Positions 1 to 8,259 of a stretch of DNA of 64,000 nucleotides are shown here, piece after piece. The stretch is from Lachnospiraceae bacterium (GTDB lineage: Bacteria > Bacillota > Clostridia > Oscillospirales > Ruminococcaceae). The position numbers and the translations under genes are program-made. Below the pieces are notes generated by a model that was not told the origin of the DNA, made no database searches, and saw only the letters and a program-made list of their open reading frames with translations. The stretch's first letter is position 1. Each line of letters begins with the position of its first letter. The stretch is from NCBI GenBank assembly GCA_023664705.1, contig JAMPFE010000003.1, positions 91,217 through 155,216 on the forward strand, in the 5' to 3' direction.

Positions 1-54
1 AAAAAATTTAAATTTTTTTCAAAAAACTGCTTGACTTTTGTTAGCAGGTCTTGA

Positions 55-323
55 TTTTTGCAAGTTTTTGACTGGAAAATTGCAAAAAATATTGGTTTTG
101 GGAACAAATTATCGGAATTTGTCCCTTATCTTGCAGCTTTTTGCAGTCCGCGTGCAGTGATTTGCAGCCGATTTGCAGTTAAATGCAGATTTTTGCGGTT
201 TTGGTGTGGGAATATTTGGAAGAAATGTAATTTTGTGTTAAAATTTGGAATTTGCGGTACTAACTGATCTCGGACCGAAAAAGTTTGCGGTTTTTTGCAG
301 CCGCGGGTATGCTATGATAAATT
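55..323 (+). repeat. Copy A of a phased-GCAG intergenic element
   Basis: First of three related intergenic elements (others at 13725 and 40122). It opens with two TTGCAA boxes (58-63 and 80-85) 16 bp apart. GCAG motifs follow at 133, 143, 154, 164, 175 and 185, with GCGG at 195, so each is 10 or 11 bp from the next. A candidate promoter comes next: TTGGAA at 216-221, 17 bp spacer, TAAAAT at 239-244 preceded by TG. The downstream hairpin found in the other two copies is missing, because the element ends where the MITE-like element at 324 begins. Function unknown. Bases 1-54 are AT-rich and show nothing I can name. Confidence 0.8.
216..244 (+). promoter_or_regulatory. Candidate promoter inside repeat copy A
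   Basis: TTGGAA (216-221), 17 bp, TAAAAT (239-244), with a TG one base upstream of the -10 box. Box spacing and the 21-bp distance from the last GCAG/GCGG motif (195) are identical in copies B and C, which argues that the arrangement is selected. The -35 box is weak (4 of 6). Confidence 0.5.
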
Positions 324-483
324 ACAGTTTACAGTGTATAGTTGATAGTTGACAGTTAATGTATGGCAGAAAACGGTCACATTTATAGCGCCTCGGCAAG
401 CAAGCGCTTATCCGAAGCGCTACAAACGTAATGGTACGCATCATTACCTTAACTGTCAACTGTACACTGTCAACTATCAACTG
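324..483 (+). mobile_element. MITE-like palindromic element, copy 1
   Basis: About 160 bp. The outer 30-35 bases on each side are inverted repeats built from the word AGTTGACAGT/ACTGTCAACT. Its reverse complement is roughly 80 percent identical by eye to 31773-31933, including the central segment with CGCTTATCCGA. No coding capacity. It abuts the end of repeat copy A, so it probably truncated that copy. Confidence 0.75.
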
Positions 484-554
484 CAACAAATTCTAATTTA
501 CCACATTATAATTATACCACACTCCCTTGATTTTGTAAAGACGGTTAAAGAAAT

Positions 555-583
555 TTGACAAAAAAAACATTATGTGCTATAAT
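555..583 (+). promoter_or_regulatory. Sigma-A-type promoter for the ECF sigma operon
   Basis: Perfect boxes: TTGACA (555-560), 17 bp spacer, TATAAT (578-583). The next gene is the sigma factor at 859, so the leader would be about 270 nt. Confidence 0.8.
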
Positions 584-858
584 ATAGGTTGAGAAAATTT
601 TCGCGCCGCGTTTTGACGCAGAGTTATATTTTACAAAAAAATACATTTTGTATTTAAAGCGCCGCCCGGAGCGGCTTGGCGTAAAATGCGCCGTAATGCA
701 GATTTTGACATAAATTTCATATGCGCTTCGCAAAAGAACGCCTTAATTGCCAAACTTTTGAAACTTTTTGGGTATTTCCGCGGACTTCCGTAATGGCACA
801 GAACGGACGGCGGCGGACGGCGAAACGCGTGAAACCCGTAAAGCGAGGTGAAACGCCG
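584..858 (+). other. Long 5' leader of the sigma gene
   Basis: About 270 nt between the promoter and the TTG start at 859. It holds a small GC hairpin (GCCGC 661-665 with GCGGC 671-675). The sigma reading frame is open back to an ATG at 721, but that upstream part has no sigma-family sequence and no clear ribosome binding site, so I treat it as leader. No riboswitch class recognised. Confidence 0.4.
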
Positions 859-1404
859 TTGGATAAAAACGAGCTCGACTTATATTTCAACAACGCATAC
901 ACACAAACGTTCAACACCGTGTCACGGTTCGTGCTCAGCCACGCCTCGCGTTTTCAGGACGCGGAGGATATAATCCAGAACGTCTACGCGCGCTTTTACA
1001 AGCGTATTCTCGAAAAGGGCTGCGAGGATATTGAGTCCGTTGAGGCGTTTTTGATAAATATCGCGAAATTCGAGTGCAGGAGCTTTCTTTCGGGCTTTAT
1101 CAAGCGGCGAGAGAGAGTTAAGAATTTGTCGGATTTTTCGGAGGAGGAGTCTGCCGCGCTTGAGGCGGAGCTTTCGAGAAACGAGCCGCTTTTCGACGAG
1201 GTCATAAACAACAAGATACTCGCGAAGCAGATATTCGACGATATTGTGCAGAAGGACGAGACGGTGGGGAGGATTTTTTATCTGTATTTCGTCTGCGATA
1301 TGAAGCTCGAGGAGATCGCCGAGACGATGGATATGAAGCTGTCGACGGTGAAAACCAAGCTGTACCGCACTATTGAGCGGCAAAAGAAGAAGTTCGATTT
1401 GTAG
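859..1404 (+). CDS. ECF-type RNA polymerase sigma factor
   Basis: About 181 residues from the TTG at 859, preceded by GAGGTG at 845-850. That is the normal length for an extracytoplasmic-function sigma factor. Region 2 is visible as SRFQDAEDIIQNVYARFYKR near residues 30-50, the DAEDIIQ type core-binding helix. Region 4 at the C-terminus reads KLEEIAETMDMKLSTVKTKL, a helix-turn-helix for -35 recognition. The next gene is a single-pass membrane protein and likely its anti-sigma factor, so the pair probably responds to an envelope signal. The last 174 coding bases form unit 1 of a 182-bp tandem repeat. An alternative start at 721 would add 46 residues without family similarity. Confidence 0.87.
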   Translation: MDKNELDLYFNNAYTQTFNTVSRFVLSHASRFQDAEDIIQNVYARFYKRILEKGCEDIESVEAFLINIAKFECRSFLSGFIKRRERVKNLSDFSEEESAALEAELSRNEPLFDEVINNKILAKQIFDDIVQKDETVGRIFYLYFVCDMKLEEIAETMDMKLSTVKTKLYRTIERQKKKFDL

Positions 1405-1765
1405 ATACGCGGATATTCGACGATATTGCGCGGAAGGACGAGACGGCGGGGAGGATTTTTTATCTGTACTTCGTCTGCGATATGAAGCTCGAGGAGATCG
1501 CCGAGACGATGGATATGAAGCTGTCGACGGTGAAAACCAAGCTGTACCGCACTATTGAGCGGCAAAAGAAGAAGTTCGATTTGTAGATACGCGGATATTC
1601 GACGATATTGCGCGGAAGGACGAGACGGCGGGGAGGATTTTTTATCTGTACTTCGTCTGCGATATGAAGCTCGAGGAGATCGCCGAGACGATGGATATGA
1701 AGCTGTCGACGGTGAAAACCAAGCTGTACCGCACTATTGAGCGGCAAAAGAAATTTGATTTGTAA
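1231..1765 (+). repeat. Tandem triplication (182-bp unit) of the sigma region-4 coding end
   Basis: Unit 1 is 1231-1412 and holds the real 3' end of the sigma gene. Unit 2 is 1413-1594 and unit 3 is 1595 to about 1765. The same landmark (ATATTCGACG) recurs at 1231, 1413 and 1595, exactly 182 bp apart. Units 2 and 3 are nearly identical to each other and differ from unit 1 at a few bases. Unit 3 has its own slightly different ending. Because 182 is not a multiple of 3 and units 2 and 3 follow a stop codon, they are not translated as part of the sigma factor. The word AGATAC at the junctions suggests the duplication breakpoint. Confidence 0.95.
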
Positions 1766-1794
1766 GCGAATATGCAGGGAAAGGGGGCTGACTT

Positions 1795-4038
1795 GTGGAT
1801 AAACGTGATTTTTACAGGGAAATTATGGAAGAATACGCGTTCGATAGGGATAAGATTTTTATCAACGCGAAAAACGGGAAATTTGCGGGGAACAAACTGC
1901 GCAGGCAGCCGCTTCCTATTTATATAGGCATGACCGCGGCGGTGGCTGCCGTGGCGGTAACGGTGGGGACGATAACCATGACGCGGCTGGGCGGTCCGGA
2001 TATCGAGCCGCTGCCGTCGGGGAGCTCCTATGCGGCGCTTGAGGAGCGCATTAAGCGGGGGCAGAGCGACGCGCGCGACAACGAGGGCTCGAGGGAGCTT
2101 TTCGACGTGCTGGTAAGCTTTGAAAGACCGCTTTCGTCCGCGGAGGTTCAGCGCGTGCTGTTGGCGAGGGCGGACGCGAGCGTGCCCGTTAAGGCGCTTT
2201 ATATGGAGGACGGCTCGGTCGTTGTCGGGACGGAGAACGTCGGAGAGACGTTTGAGGCAAACGGCGGCGGCATTACGGGCGCCGTTATAAGATGCGCGGG
2301 ATATCTGATGTCGCAGCTGCAGGAGGACAGTCTTGTCCTTGCGGTGGAGATAAACGGGGACGACCCGGAGCTTATCGCGCCTATCATTAACGAAAACAAC
2401 AGCATCGGCGGCGATATGAGCATTGACAGCCCGCAGTTTTCGGACAGCGGCAGCGTGAGCTCCGAGAGCACGGCGAGCGTCGACAGCGACAGCAGCAGCG
2501 CTGTGAGCTCGACGGAGCCGCCGGAATCGACGTCGTCGGCTTCGACGAGCTCGACGGACAGCGGAAGCGTCGGGGAACCGCCCGCGGCTCCCGCTTATGA
2601 GATGGAAAACAATATCTCGGCGATAGACGGGGGGTATACTTTCCCGATAACCGTCGGCGAGAGCGGCTCGGAGCTGTCCGTGCCGATCGACGTGATCATG
2701 GCATTGCCCGAGGGAGCGGAGCTTCCGTACAATCCCGACGGATTTTCTTATCTGACCGAGGATATGGGCGCTAAACAGGCTTATTTCCTGAACGACGACA
2801 CGGTTTATGTGCGGACGGAGAACGATATACGGCTTTATACCGTTAGCGACGGCGGCGTTTCGCTCGCTGCGTCCCAAAGCTGCGCGGAGACGAAGGTGTT
2901 CTGGATAGCGGAAAACGGCGGACGGCTGCTGGCGCTCGGCAGCGACGGGAAGCTGTACGACGTTGACGCGAACGGCGGCAGGATAAGCGCCGTTTCCCTT
3001 GAAGGCGCGGTCGGCGCGGGCGAGATATGCGAGATCGCGTATAACGAGGAGACGGGTATTCTCGCGCTGAATATTTTCGACAACGGAAGCTACAGTCTGA
3101 AAATTTACGAGGGCGGCTTTGAGGCTGCCAACGTAAAGACGCTGTACGGCAGCCCGTCGGCGTTTTCTCTGTTGGCAGCGGGCAAGGGGCTGCTCGGAGA
3201 GGGCGCGAGGGTGTTCTTTGCGGCTTATTCGGGCGAGGCGCTGAAAATTTACGAGGCGTATACCGACGGCGAGCCTATGGCTATCTCGACCGTTCAGGGG
3301 AAGTATGCGATAACGACGAACGCGGCGTTTACGCACGCGCAGCTTAAGAGCGATATTGTCAATTTTGTTTTCGACCCCGCGAGCTACGGGCTTATTTCCG
3401 TCAACAGCGCGAACGTGCAGTTCGGCGCGGCGAAGCACTGCTTCCTTGACAGCGATGGGTATTACACGATAGACAACGGCGAGAAAACGCCGAGCGGAGG
3501 TATCTCCGTTATCGCGAGGTTCGACTTTAAGCGGAGCCTTTCGAGGCGCTGGCTGGCGGCTGCCGAGAACGGAGCCGTGCGCATAGTGAACGGCATTTAC
3601 ACCGAAAGAGCGAGAAACGATTACCTGACGTTTGAGACGCCCGAGGAGAACGCTTCCGCGGAGGAGCGCATGGCGGTCAACGCCGCCGTTGGCTTGCAGA
3701 ACGCGCTTGCGGGCGGGCTTTGCGAGAGCTGCGGCATTACCGATAAGCAGACGCTTGAAAATCTGATAGGGGCTTGCTTCGGCGACGAGGCGGCGGAGGC
3801 TCTGAAGCAGCGGTGCGCGCTCGGAGAGGGCGAGGCTCTCGAATACTCGAACGGGCTGCTGTATCCTATAAATCTTTCCGACACCGTGCTGGTTATCTCC
3901 GAGGAGACGGAGACGGGCGCGAGCGGGACGCTTTATATCAACGCGGGGGTTTTCGACGGGAAAACGGCGTATTATTCCTGCGCGGTGAAGCTGCTGAAAA
4001 ACGGGAACGGCTACAAGGCAGACGGCGTTATCGAATAA
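1795..4038 (+). CDS. Membrane-anchored putative anti-sigma factor with large external domain
   Basis: 747 residues from a GTG at 1795 with AAAGGGGG just upstream. Residues 1-42 are charged and probably cytoplasmic; about 44-62 form one membrane helix (IYIGMTAAVAAVAVTVGTIT); the rest should lie outside the cell. A Ser/Thr/Asp-rich linker spans about 205-265. The following 200 residues contain repeated short beta-strand segments of the type DDTVYVRTENDIRLYTV and DGKLYDVDANGG, like a beta-propeller sensor. Position directly after an ECF sigma gene, short cytosolic end and single helix suggest an anti-sigma factor. No ZAS zinc motif is seen, so this is inference from context. It could instead be a secreted sensor of unknown role. 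Confidence 0.6.
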   Translation: MDKRDFYREIMEEYAFDRDKIFINAKNGKFAGNKLRRQPLPIYIGMTAAVAAVAVTVGTITMTRLGGPDIEPLPSGSSYAALEERIKRGQSDARDNEGSRELFDVLVSFERPLSSAEVQRVLLARADASVPVKALYMEDGSVVVGTENVGETFEANGGGITGAVIRCAGYLMSQLQEDSLVLAVEINGDDPELIAPIINENNSIGGDMSIDSPQFSDSGSVSSESTASVDSDSSSAVSSTEPPESTSSASTSSTDSGSVGEPPAAPAYEMENNISAIDGGYTFPITVGESGSELSVPIDVIMALPEGAELPYNPDGFSYLTEDMGAKQAYFLNDDTVYVRTENDIRLYTVSDGGVSLAASQSCAETKVFWIAENGGRLLALGSDGKLYDVDANGGRISAVSLEGAVGAGEICEIAYNEETGILALNIFDNGSYSLKIYEGGFEAANVKTLYGSPSAFSLLAAGKGLLGEGARVFFAAYSGEALKIYEAYTDGEPMAISTVQGKYAITTNAAFTHAQLKSDIVNFVFDPASYGLISVNSANVQFGAAKHCFLDSDGYYTIDNGEKTPSGGISVIARFDFKRSLSRRWLAAAENGAVRIVNGIYTERARNDYLTFETPEENASAEERMAVNAAVGLQNALAGGLCESCGITDKQTLENLIGACFGDEAAEALKQRCALGEGEALEYSNGLLYPINLSDTVLVISEETETGASGTLYINAGVFDGKTAYYSCAVKLLKNGNGYKADGVIE

Positions 4039-4046
4039 AAAAATAC

Positions 4047-4080
4047 ACTCCCCGTTTGCGGATAAACGGGGAGTTTTTTC
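4047..4080 (+). terminator. Rho-independent terminator after the anti-sigma gene
   Basis: An 11-bp perfect stem (ACTCCCCGTTT 4047-4057 with AAACGGGGAGT 4064-4074), 6-nt loop, then a T run. It ends the sigma/anti-sigma operon 9 bp after the stop codon. Confidence 0.92.
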
Positions 4081-4090
4081 GGTAGGAGAT

Positions 4091-4480
4091 ATGAATAAGA
4101 AAATTGCGATCTTGACGGCGATCGCGGCGTTTGCGGCTGCCGCGGGGATAGTTGTGTGGCTGATAATGCGCGGCGCGGCGCGCGTAAATCCCGCCGCGGA
4201 AATTTATCTGAACGGGGAGCTGCTGAAAACGGTGCCGTTGTCGGAGGAATGTGAATTTGTCGTGGACTGCGGAGAGGGGCACAACACCGTTAAAGTGCAT
4301 AACGGAGCGGTCTCCGTGACGGAGGCGGACTGCCCCGACAAGGTGTGCGTGCGCACGGGGGCGGTCTCGGGGGGCACCGTGCCGATCGTGTGCCTGCCGC
4401 ATAGGCTGGAGATACGCGTAGTCAACGGCGCGGACGGCATTGACGCGGCGGCGGTCGTTTTTTTACCGACCGCCGCTTGA
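4091..4480 (+). CDS. NusG domain II-containing protein
   Basis: 129 residues. Residues 5-26 form an N-terminal membrane helix or uncleaved signal (IAILTAIAAFAAAAGIVVWL). The rest is the NusG_II fold known from membrane-anchored Firmicute proteins, recognised by CPDKVCVRTG (near 78-87) and IVCLPHRLEI (near 98-107), each with conserved cysteines. The family has no established biochemical role; in Clostridia it often sits near electron-transport or FMN-linked genes. Here it follows the terminator of the sigma operon by about 10 bp and converges on the next gene, so it may rely on read-through. Confidence 0.8.
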   Translation: MNKKIAILTAIAAFAAAAGIVVWLIMRGAARVNPAAEIYLNGELLKTVPLSEECEFVVDCGEGHNTVKVHNGAVSVTEADCPDKVCVRTGAVSGGTVPIVCLPHRLEIRVVNGADGIDAAAVVFLPTAA

Positions 4481-4484
4481 TTTT

Positions 4485-5333
4485 TTACGCGCAGAAGCTG
4501 CCGCAGACTATGACCTCGCCGCGGGAATTTTCGTCGTCGCGGATGACCTCTCCGACGGAGGGCGCGCATATCCTCCCCGAGAGCGGATTTTTTACGCTGA
4601 CGATATTCGTGGTGACGCACGCGTTGACCTCGGACTTTTCAAACGCGAGGTCGGTGTCGAGCATTTCGCAGCTTATGAGCTTCAGCCCTTTACAGTAGCA
4701 CAGCGGCTGCGTGCCGATTATCTTGCAGTGGTCGAAGGTCACGTTTTCGCAGTACCACGCGAGATATTCGCCTTTTACGACGCAGTTCTTCACTGTGACG
4801 TTTTTCGCGTGCCAAAAGGCGTCCTTGGTGTTGAAAACGCAATTTTCAAATGTTGAGTTCTCGATATACTGAAAGGAATATTTGCCGTTGAATTTTACGT
4901 TTTGGAATATCAGACCGTTTGAGCGCATCATAAAATACTCGCTTTCGGCGGTGCAGTCGGTCATTTCCAGCCCGCTTACCGACCAGCCGAACTCTGGGGA
5001 AACGATATCGCAGCCGCGTATTTTAACGTCGGAACATTCGCGGAGCGCCTTTATGCCGTGCATTTTCGTACCGCTTATCTCGATATTGCGCGAGTACCAC
5101 AGCGCCGCGCGGCAATGCTCCGTCATTTCCGAGGCGCTTATTTTCAGCCCGTCGTTGTGCCAGAACGGATAGCGGAGGTTGAAAAAGCAGCCCTCGGCAG
5201 CGATATTTGTACACTCCTTAAAGGCGCTCTCGCCGTCGGCGGGACCGTCGAAACGGCAATTTTGCGCGAGTATGTCCCGTTTTCCGTACAGCGCGCGCTC
5301 TTCGTCGAAAGCTTTGTCCGCGATAACATTCAT
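4485..5333 (-). CDS. DUF3737-like beta-helix protein
   Basis: 282 residues from the ATG at 5333, which follows a strong GGGAGGGGAG site; the frame extends upstream but without a ribosome binding site. The chain is a series of roughly 20-residue rungs with hydrophobic, Asn and Cys ladders (for example ENVTFDHCKIIG, KNVTVKNCVVKG), as in right-handed parallel beta-helix folds of the pectate-lyase class. The opening DKAFDEERALYG resembles the DUF3737 family. No signal peptide, so presumably cytoplasmic. Function unknown. It has its own consensus promoter and stands alone between two plus-strand genes. Confidence 0.75.
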   Translation of the reverse strand: MNVIADKAFDEERALYGKRDILAQNCRFDGPADGESAFKECTNIAAEGCFFNLRYPFWHNDGLKISASEMTEHCRAALWYSRNIEISGTKMHGIKALRECSDVKIRGCDIVSPEFGWSVSGLEMTDCTAESEYFMMRSNGLIFQNVKFNGKYSFQYIENSTFENCVFNTKDAFWHAKNVTVKNCVVKGEYLAWYCENVTFDHCKIIGTQPLCYCKGLKLISCEMLDTDLAFEKSEVNACVTTNIVSVKNPLSGRICAPSVGEVIRDDENSRGEVIVCGSFCA

Positions 5334-5355
5334 TTCCGCTCCCCTCCCGTAAATA

Positions 5356-5384
5356 ATTATAGCACGGCGCTCCGCTTTTGTCAA
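5356..5384 (-). promoter_or_regulatory. Consensus promoter for the DUF3737-like gene
   Basis: On the minus strand: TTGACA (5384-5379), 17 bp, TATAAT (5361-5356), 23 bp before the ATG at 5333. Both boxes are perfect. Confidence 0.85.
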
Positions 5385-5411
5385 GCGCCGCCAACTATTT
5401 TAAATATGTAC

Positions 5412-5440
5412 TTGCATTATTTGGAAAAAAGTGTTACAAT
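5412..5440 (+). promoter_or_regulatory. Promoter for DUF362 gene and rapZ
   Basis: TTGCAT (5412-5417), 17 bp, TACAAT (5435-5440), diverging from the DUF3737-like promoter. The DUF362 start is 38 bp downstream with GGGAGG in between. Confidence 0.7.
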
Positions 5441-5477
5441 ATAGTTATAAAACAAAATCATCAAGGGAGGAATCGTT

Positions 5478-6344
5478 ATGAAGTCAAAGGTATACTTTTC
5501 AAGGGACATCACGCCCGAAAAGGCGGTCGAGCTTTACCGCCTGTGCGGAAGGGAGCTTTCGGGCAGGGTCGCCGTCAAGGTCCATTCGGGGGAAGAGGGA
5601 AATCAGAACTTCCTCCGCCCCGATTTCTGGAAGCCCATGGTGGAGCACGTTCACGGGACTGTCGTGGAGTGCAACACAGCCTACGACGGCGCGCGCGACA
5701 CTACCCCGAAGCATCTGGAGCTGCTCGGGAAGCACGGCTGGAACGCGCTTTTCGACGTCGACCTGCTGGACGCGGAGGGACCCGACATGGAGCTGCCGAT
5801 ACCGAACGGGTGTCAAATAAAGAAGAATTTCGTGGGCAAAAATCTCGCGAACTACGATTCCATGCTCGTGCTCTCGCATTTCAAGGGGCACCCCATGGGG
5901 GGCTTCGGCGGCGCGATAAAGCAGCTCTCGATAGGGGTCGCGTCCTCCTACGGGAAGAAGTATATCCACGGCGCGGGGAGCACGGAGGACTATTTCGCGA
6001 CGGAGCAGAACAAGTTCCTCGAGTCCATGGCGGACGCGGCGAGCTCGGTCGCGGAGTATTTCAAGGGCAATACGGTCTTTATCAACGTTATGAAGAATTT
6101 GTCCGTCGACTGCGACTGCTGCGCGGTCGCGGAGGACCCGTGCATGAAGGATATAGGCGTTCTGGCGTCGCTTGACCCGATTGCTGTTGACCAAGCGTGC
6201 CTTGATCTGATATACGCCTCGGACGACGCGGGGCGGGAGCATTTTATCGAGCGCGTGGAGTCCCGAAACGGCGTCCGCACCATAGAGGCTGCCGCGGAGC
6301 TGGGCTTCGGGAGCCGCGAATACGAGCTCGTAAAGCCCGACTGA
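5478..6344 (+). CDS. DUF362 domain protein
   Basis: 288 residues with GGGAGG 7 bp before the ATG. DUF362 proteins carry a conserved core that is sometimes fused to ferredoxin domains. Here only the core is present, with its recognisable VLSHFKGHPMGGFGGAIKQL region (about 135-154) and a late VDCDCCAVAEDPCMKDIG segment whose cysteines could bind metal. No iron-sulfur CxxCxxC ferredoxin motif is present. The biochemical role of the family is not settled. rapZ follows after 25 bp on the same strand, so the two are probably co-transcribed. Confidence 0.85.
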   Translation: MKSKVYFSRDITPEKAVELYRLCGRELSGRVAVKVHSGEEGNQNFLRPDFWKPMVEHVHGTVVECNTAYDGARDTTPKHLELLGKHGWNALFDVDLLDAEGPDMELPIPNGCQIKKNFVGKNLANYDSMLVLSHFKGHPMGGFGGAIKQLSIGVASSYGKKYIHGAGSTEDYFATEQNKFLESMADAASSVAEYFKGNTVFINVMKNLSVDCDCCAVAEDPCMKDIGVLASLDPIAVDQACLDLIYASDDAGREHFIERVESRNGVRTIEAAAELGFGSREYELVKPD

Positions 6345-6369
6345 CGGCATGCCGAAAAGGTGGTAATTT

Positions 6370-7233
6370 ATGGAATTTATTATCGTTACGGGAATGTCGG
6401 GCGGCGGAAAGTCCTCCGCGATAAAGGTCATGGAGGACATCGGATATTTCTGCATTGACAATATGCCGCCGCAGCTTATCCCGAATTTCGCCGAGATATG
6501 CAACAACAACGGCGAGATAACAAAGGTCGCCATCGTTACCGATATCCGCGGCGGGACGCTGTTTCTGAAGCTCTCGGAGTGCATTTCGGGGCTTATGAAT
6601 ACCGACGGCATCGACGTGAGGGTGCTGTTTCTGGAGGCTTCCAAGGACGTGCTGATGAACCGCTACAGCGAAACGCGCCGCAAGCACCCGCTCGACGAGG
6701 TGTCGGGCGGCGACCTGTCAAAGGCGATAGACGCTGAGGCGGAGCTGCTGAGCGAGATACGCGCGAACGCCGATTACATAATCGACAGCTCGCTGCTTAC
6801 CACCGCGCAGCTCAAAGCGCAGATCGCGGGGCTGTTTCTCGACAAGCCGACCGACAGCATAATCGTAAGCTGCATGAGCTTCGGGTTCAAGTACGGCGTG
6901 CCGGGGGAAGCGGACTTGGTTTTCGACGTGAGATGTCTGCCGAACCCGTTCTACGTTCCCGAGCTTAAGCACAAAACGGGGCTCGACGCGGAGGTTCGCG
7001 ACTACGTGATGAGGCATGAAAGCTCGCAGACCTTGGAGGGCAAGATCTGGGATATGGTGGATTTTCTGCTGCCGTGCTATATCGGAGAGGGCAAAAGCCG
7101 CCTTGTTATCGCGTTCGGCTGCACGGGCGGAAAGCACCGCAGCATAACGTTTGCCGAGCGCACTGCCGAGCACCTGCGCGAAAGGGACTGCAAGGTGAGG
7201 GTCGTCCACCGCGACATCGAGAAGGGGCGCTAG
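6370..7233 (+). CDS. rapZ: RapZ/YvcJ family nucleotide-binding protein
   Basis: 287 residues, the usual length. An N-terminal P-loop GMSGGGKS is at residues 8-15, and the C-terminal domain has the family signature GCTGGKHRSI near 257-266. In E. coli RapZ is an RNase adapter that controls GlmS; in Firmicutes (YvcJ) the protein binds nucleotides and influences competence and cell-envelope metabolism. It is commonly clustered with yvcK and whiA. Here it converges on the whiA-murB operon instead and yvcK is absent. Its stop codon is shared with that of azlD on the other strand (CTAG at 7230-7233). Confidence 0.95.
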   Translation: MEFIIVTGMSGGGKSSAIKVMEDIGYFCIDNMPPQLIPNFAEICNNNGEITKVAIVTDIRGGTLFLKLSECISGLMNTDGIDVRVLFLEASKDVLMNRYSETRRKHPLDEVSGGDLSKAIDAEAELLSEIRANADYIIDSSLLTTAQLKAQIAGLFLDKPTDSIIVSCMSFGFKYGVPGEADLVFDVRCLPNPFYVPELKHKTGLDAEVRDYVMRHESSQTLEGKIWDMVDFLLPCYIGEGKSRLVIAFGCTGGKHRSITFAERTAEHLRERDCKVRVVHRDIEKGR

Positions 7234-7556
7234 AATACAAAATTCACCAGCACCATATACAGCGCCGTTCCCGCGGCGATAGACAGCAGCATATTGCGCT
7301 TCCGGACGTGCAGCGCGATAATGACGGCGAGCGCGATGAGCTCGGGCAGCCCGTGAGAGCCCTCGAGGACGTTCACGCCTTTAAAGCCGTAAACCGCCAG
7401 CAGCCCGAGCGCCGCGCCCGTAAGCGCTTTCCCGAGGTACTCCACGTACTTCGGGACTGTTTTTTTGCCGCCGAAAACGAGGAACGGCAGAAACCTCGTG
7501 AGCATTGTCCCGACGGCGACCGCGGCTATCATCGCGGCGATTTGCGGGTCACTCAT
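7230..7556 (-). CDS. azlD: AzlD family branched-chain amino acid exporter subunit
   Basis: 108 residues, four predicted membrane helices (starting near residues 6, 38, 66 and 88), typical of the small AzlD subunit. With AzlC it forms an exporter of branched-chain amino acids and analogues. The motif MLTRFLPFLVFGGKK (about 18-32) is characteristic. It overlaps azlC by 8 bp and is the last gene of a long minus-strand operon. Confidence 0.9.
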   Translation of the reverse strand: MSDPQIAAMIAAVAVGTMLTRFLPFLVFGGKKTVPKYVEYLGKALTGAALGLLAVYGFKGVNVLEGSHGLPELIALAVIIALHVRKRNMLLSIAAGTALYMVLVNFVF

Positions 7557-8259
7557 TTCCGCTCACCTCCATTGCCTTTTCAATGGGCTTGCGGAACACA
7601 GTCAGCGCGACGAGCATCACGAGCATCGACGGGATTATGAAGCTCTCGCTGCCGAATACGAGCAGGCAGACAAGCGCCGCCGCGACGCCGATGAGCGAGG
7701 ACAAATGCGACTTTTCCTTCAGCCAGTTGTCGATGAAGATGACGACCAGCAGCGCCGTCATTACGAAGTCCAGCCCCGGAAGCTCGATATGTATGAACGA
7801 GCCCGCGAGCGACCCGACCGCCGCGCCCGTTATCCAGTAGAGCTGATTGAGAAGCGTTACCCAGAAATAGAACCACCCGCGGTCAACGTCCTCGGGAACG
7901 TCCGCGGTGCAGTTTATCGAGAAGCTCTCGTCGCACAGCCCGAATATCAGATACCAGCGCTTTTTGCCCGAGCTTTTGTATTTGTCGAGCATCGCGACGC
8001 CGTAAAACAGATGCCGCGCGTTGACCATGACTGCCATTAAAAACGCGTTCAGCGGGTCGAACGCCCCGCACAGCATATCCACGGCGACAAACTCCATTGA
8101 CCCCGCGAACACCACCGCCGCCATTAAAATAGGCGCGGCGGCAGCCAGCCCCGACGTCCGCGCATAGATGCCGTAAGCCGCGCCCAGAAACAGAAATCCC
8201 GTCATTATCGGGATGGTTTTCGGGAAAGCGGCTTTCAGCGCTTTCAGCTTAACGTTCAC
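7549..8259 (-). CDS. azlC: AzlC family branched-chain amino acid exporter subunit
   Basis: 236 residues, multiple membrane helices. Family hallmarks are FAGSMEFVAVDML (about 51-63) and NARHLFYGVAML (about 80-91). This is the large subunit of the AzlCD exporter at the cytoplasmic membrane. Its start overlaps the end of whiA by 11 bp and its end overlaps azlD by 8 bp, implying translational coupling. Linking amino acid export to cell-wall and division genes is unusual and probably reflects operon assembly rather than shared function. Confidence 0.92.
   Translation of the reverse strand: MNVKLKALKAAFPKTIPIMTGFLFLGAAYGIYARTSGLAAAAPILMAAVVFAGSMEFVAVDMLCGAFDPLNAFLMAVMVNARHLFYGVAMLDKYKSSGKKRWYLIFGLCDESFSINCTADVPEDVDRGWFYFWVTLLNQLYWITGAAVGSLAGSFIHIELPGLDFVMTALLVVIFIDNWLKEKSHLSSLIGVAAALVCLLVFGSESFIIPSMLVMLVALTVFRKPIEKAMEVSGNE

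Noticed and set aside
324..483. Rho-independent terminator or riboswitch
   Set aside because: The inverted ends match an element elsewhere in opposite orientation, with no T run; a MITE explains it better.
584..858. Riboswitch in the sigma leader
   Set aside because: The leader is long and has small hairpins, but no known aptamer core could be recognised.
1405..1765. Second and third sigma-like genes in repeat units 2 and 3
   Set aside because: Units are only region 4, have no start signal, and lie after a stop codon out of frame by two bases per unit.
1642..3438. 598-codon minus-strand open frame opposite the anti-sigma gene
   Set aside because: Arg-rich, no family signal and no start signal; a GC-bias shadow of the plus-strand gene.
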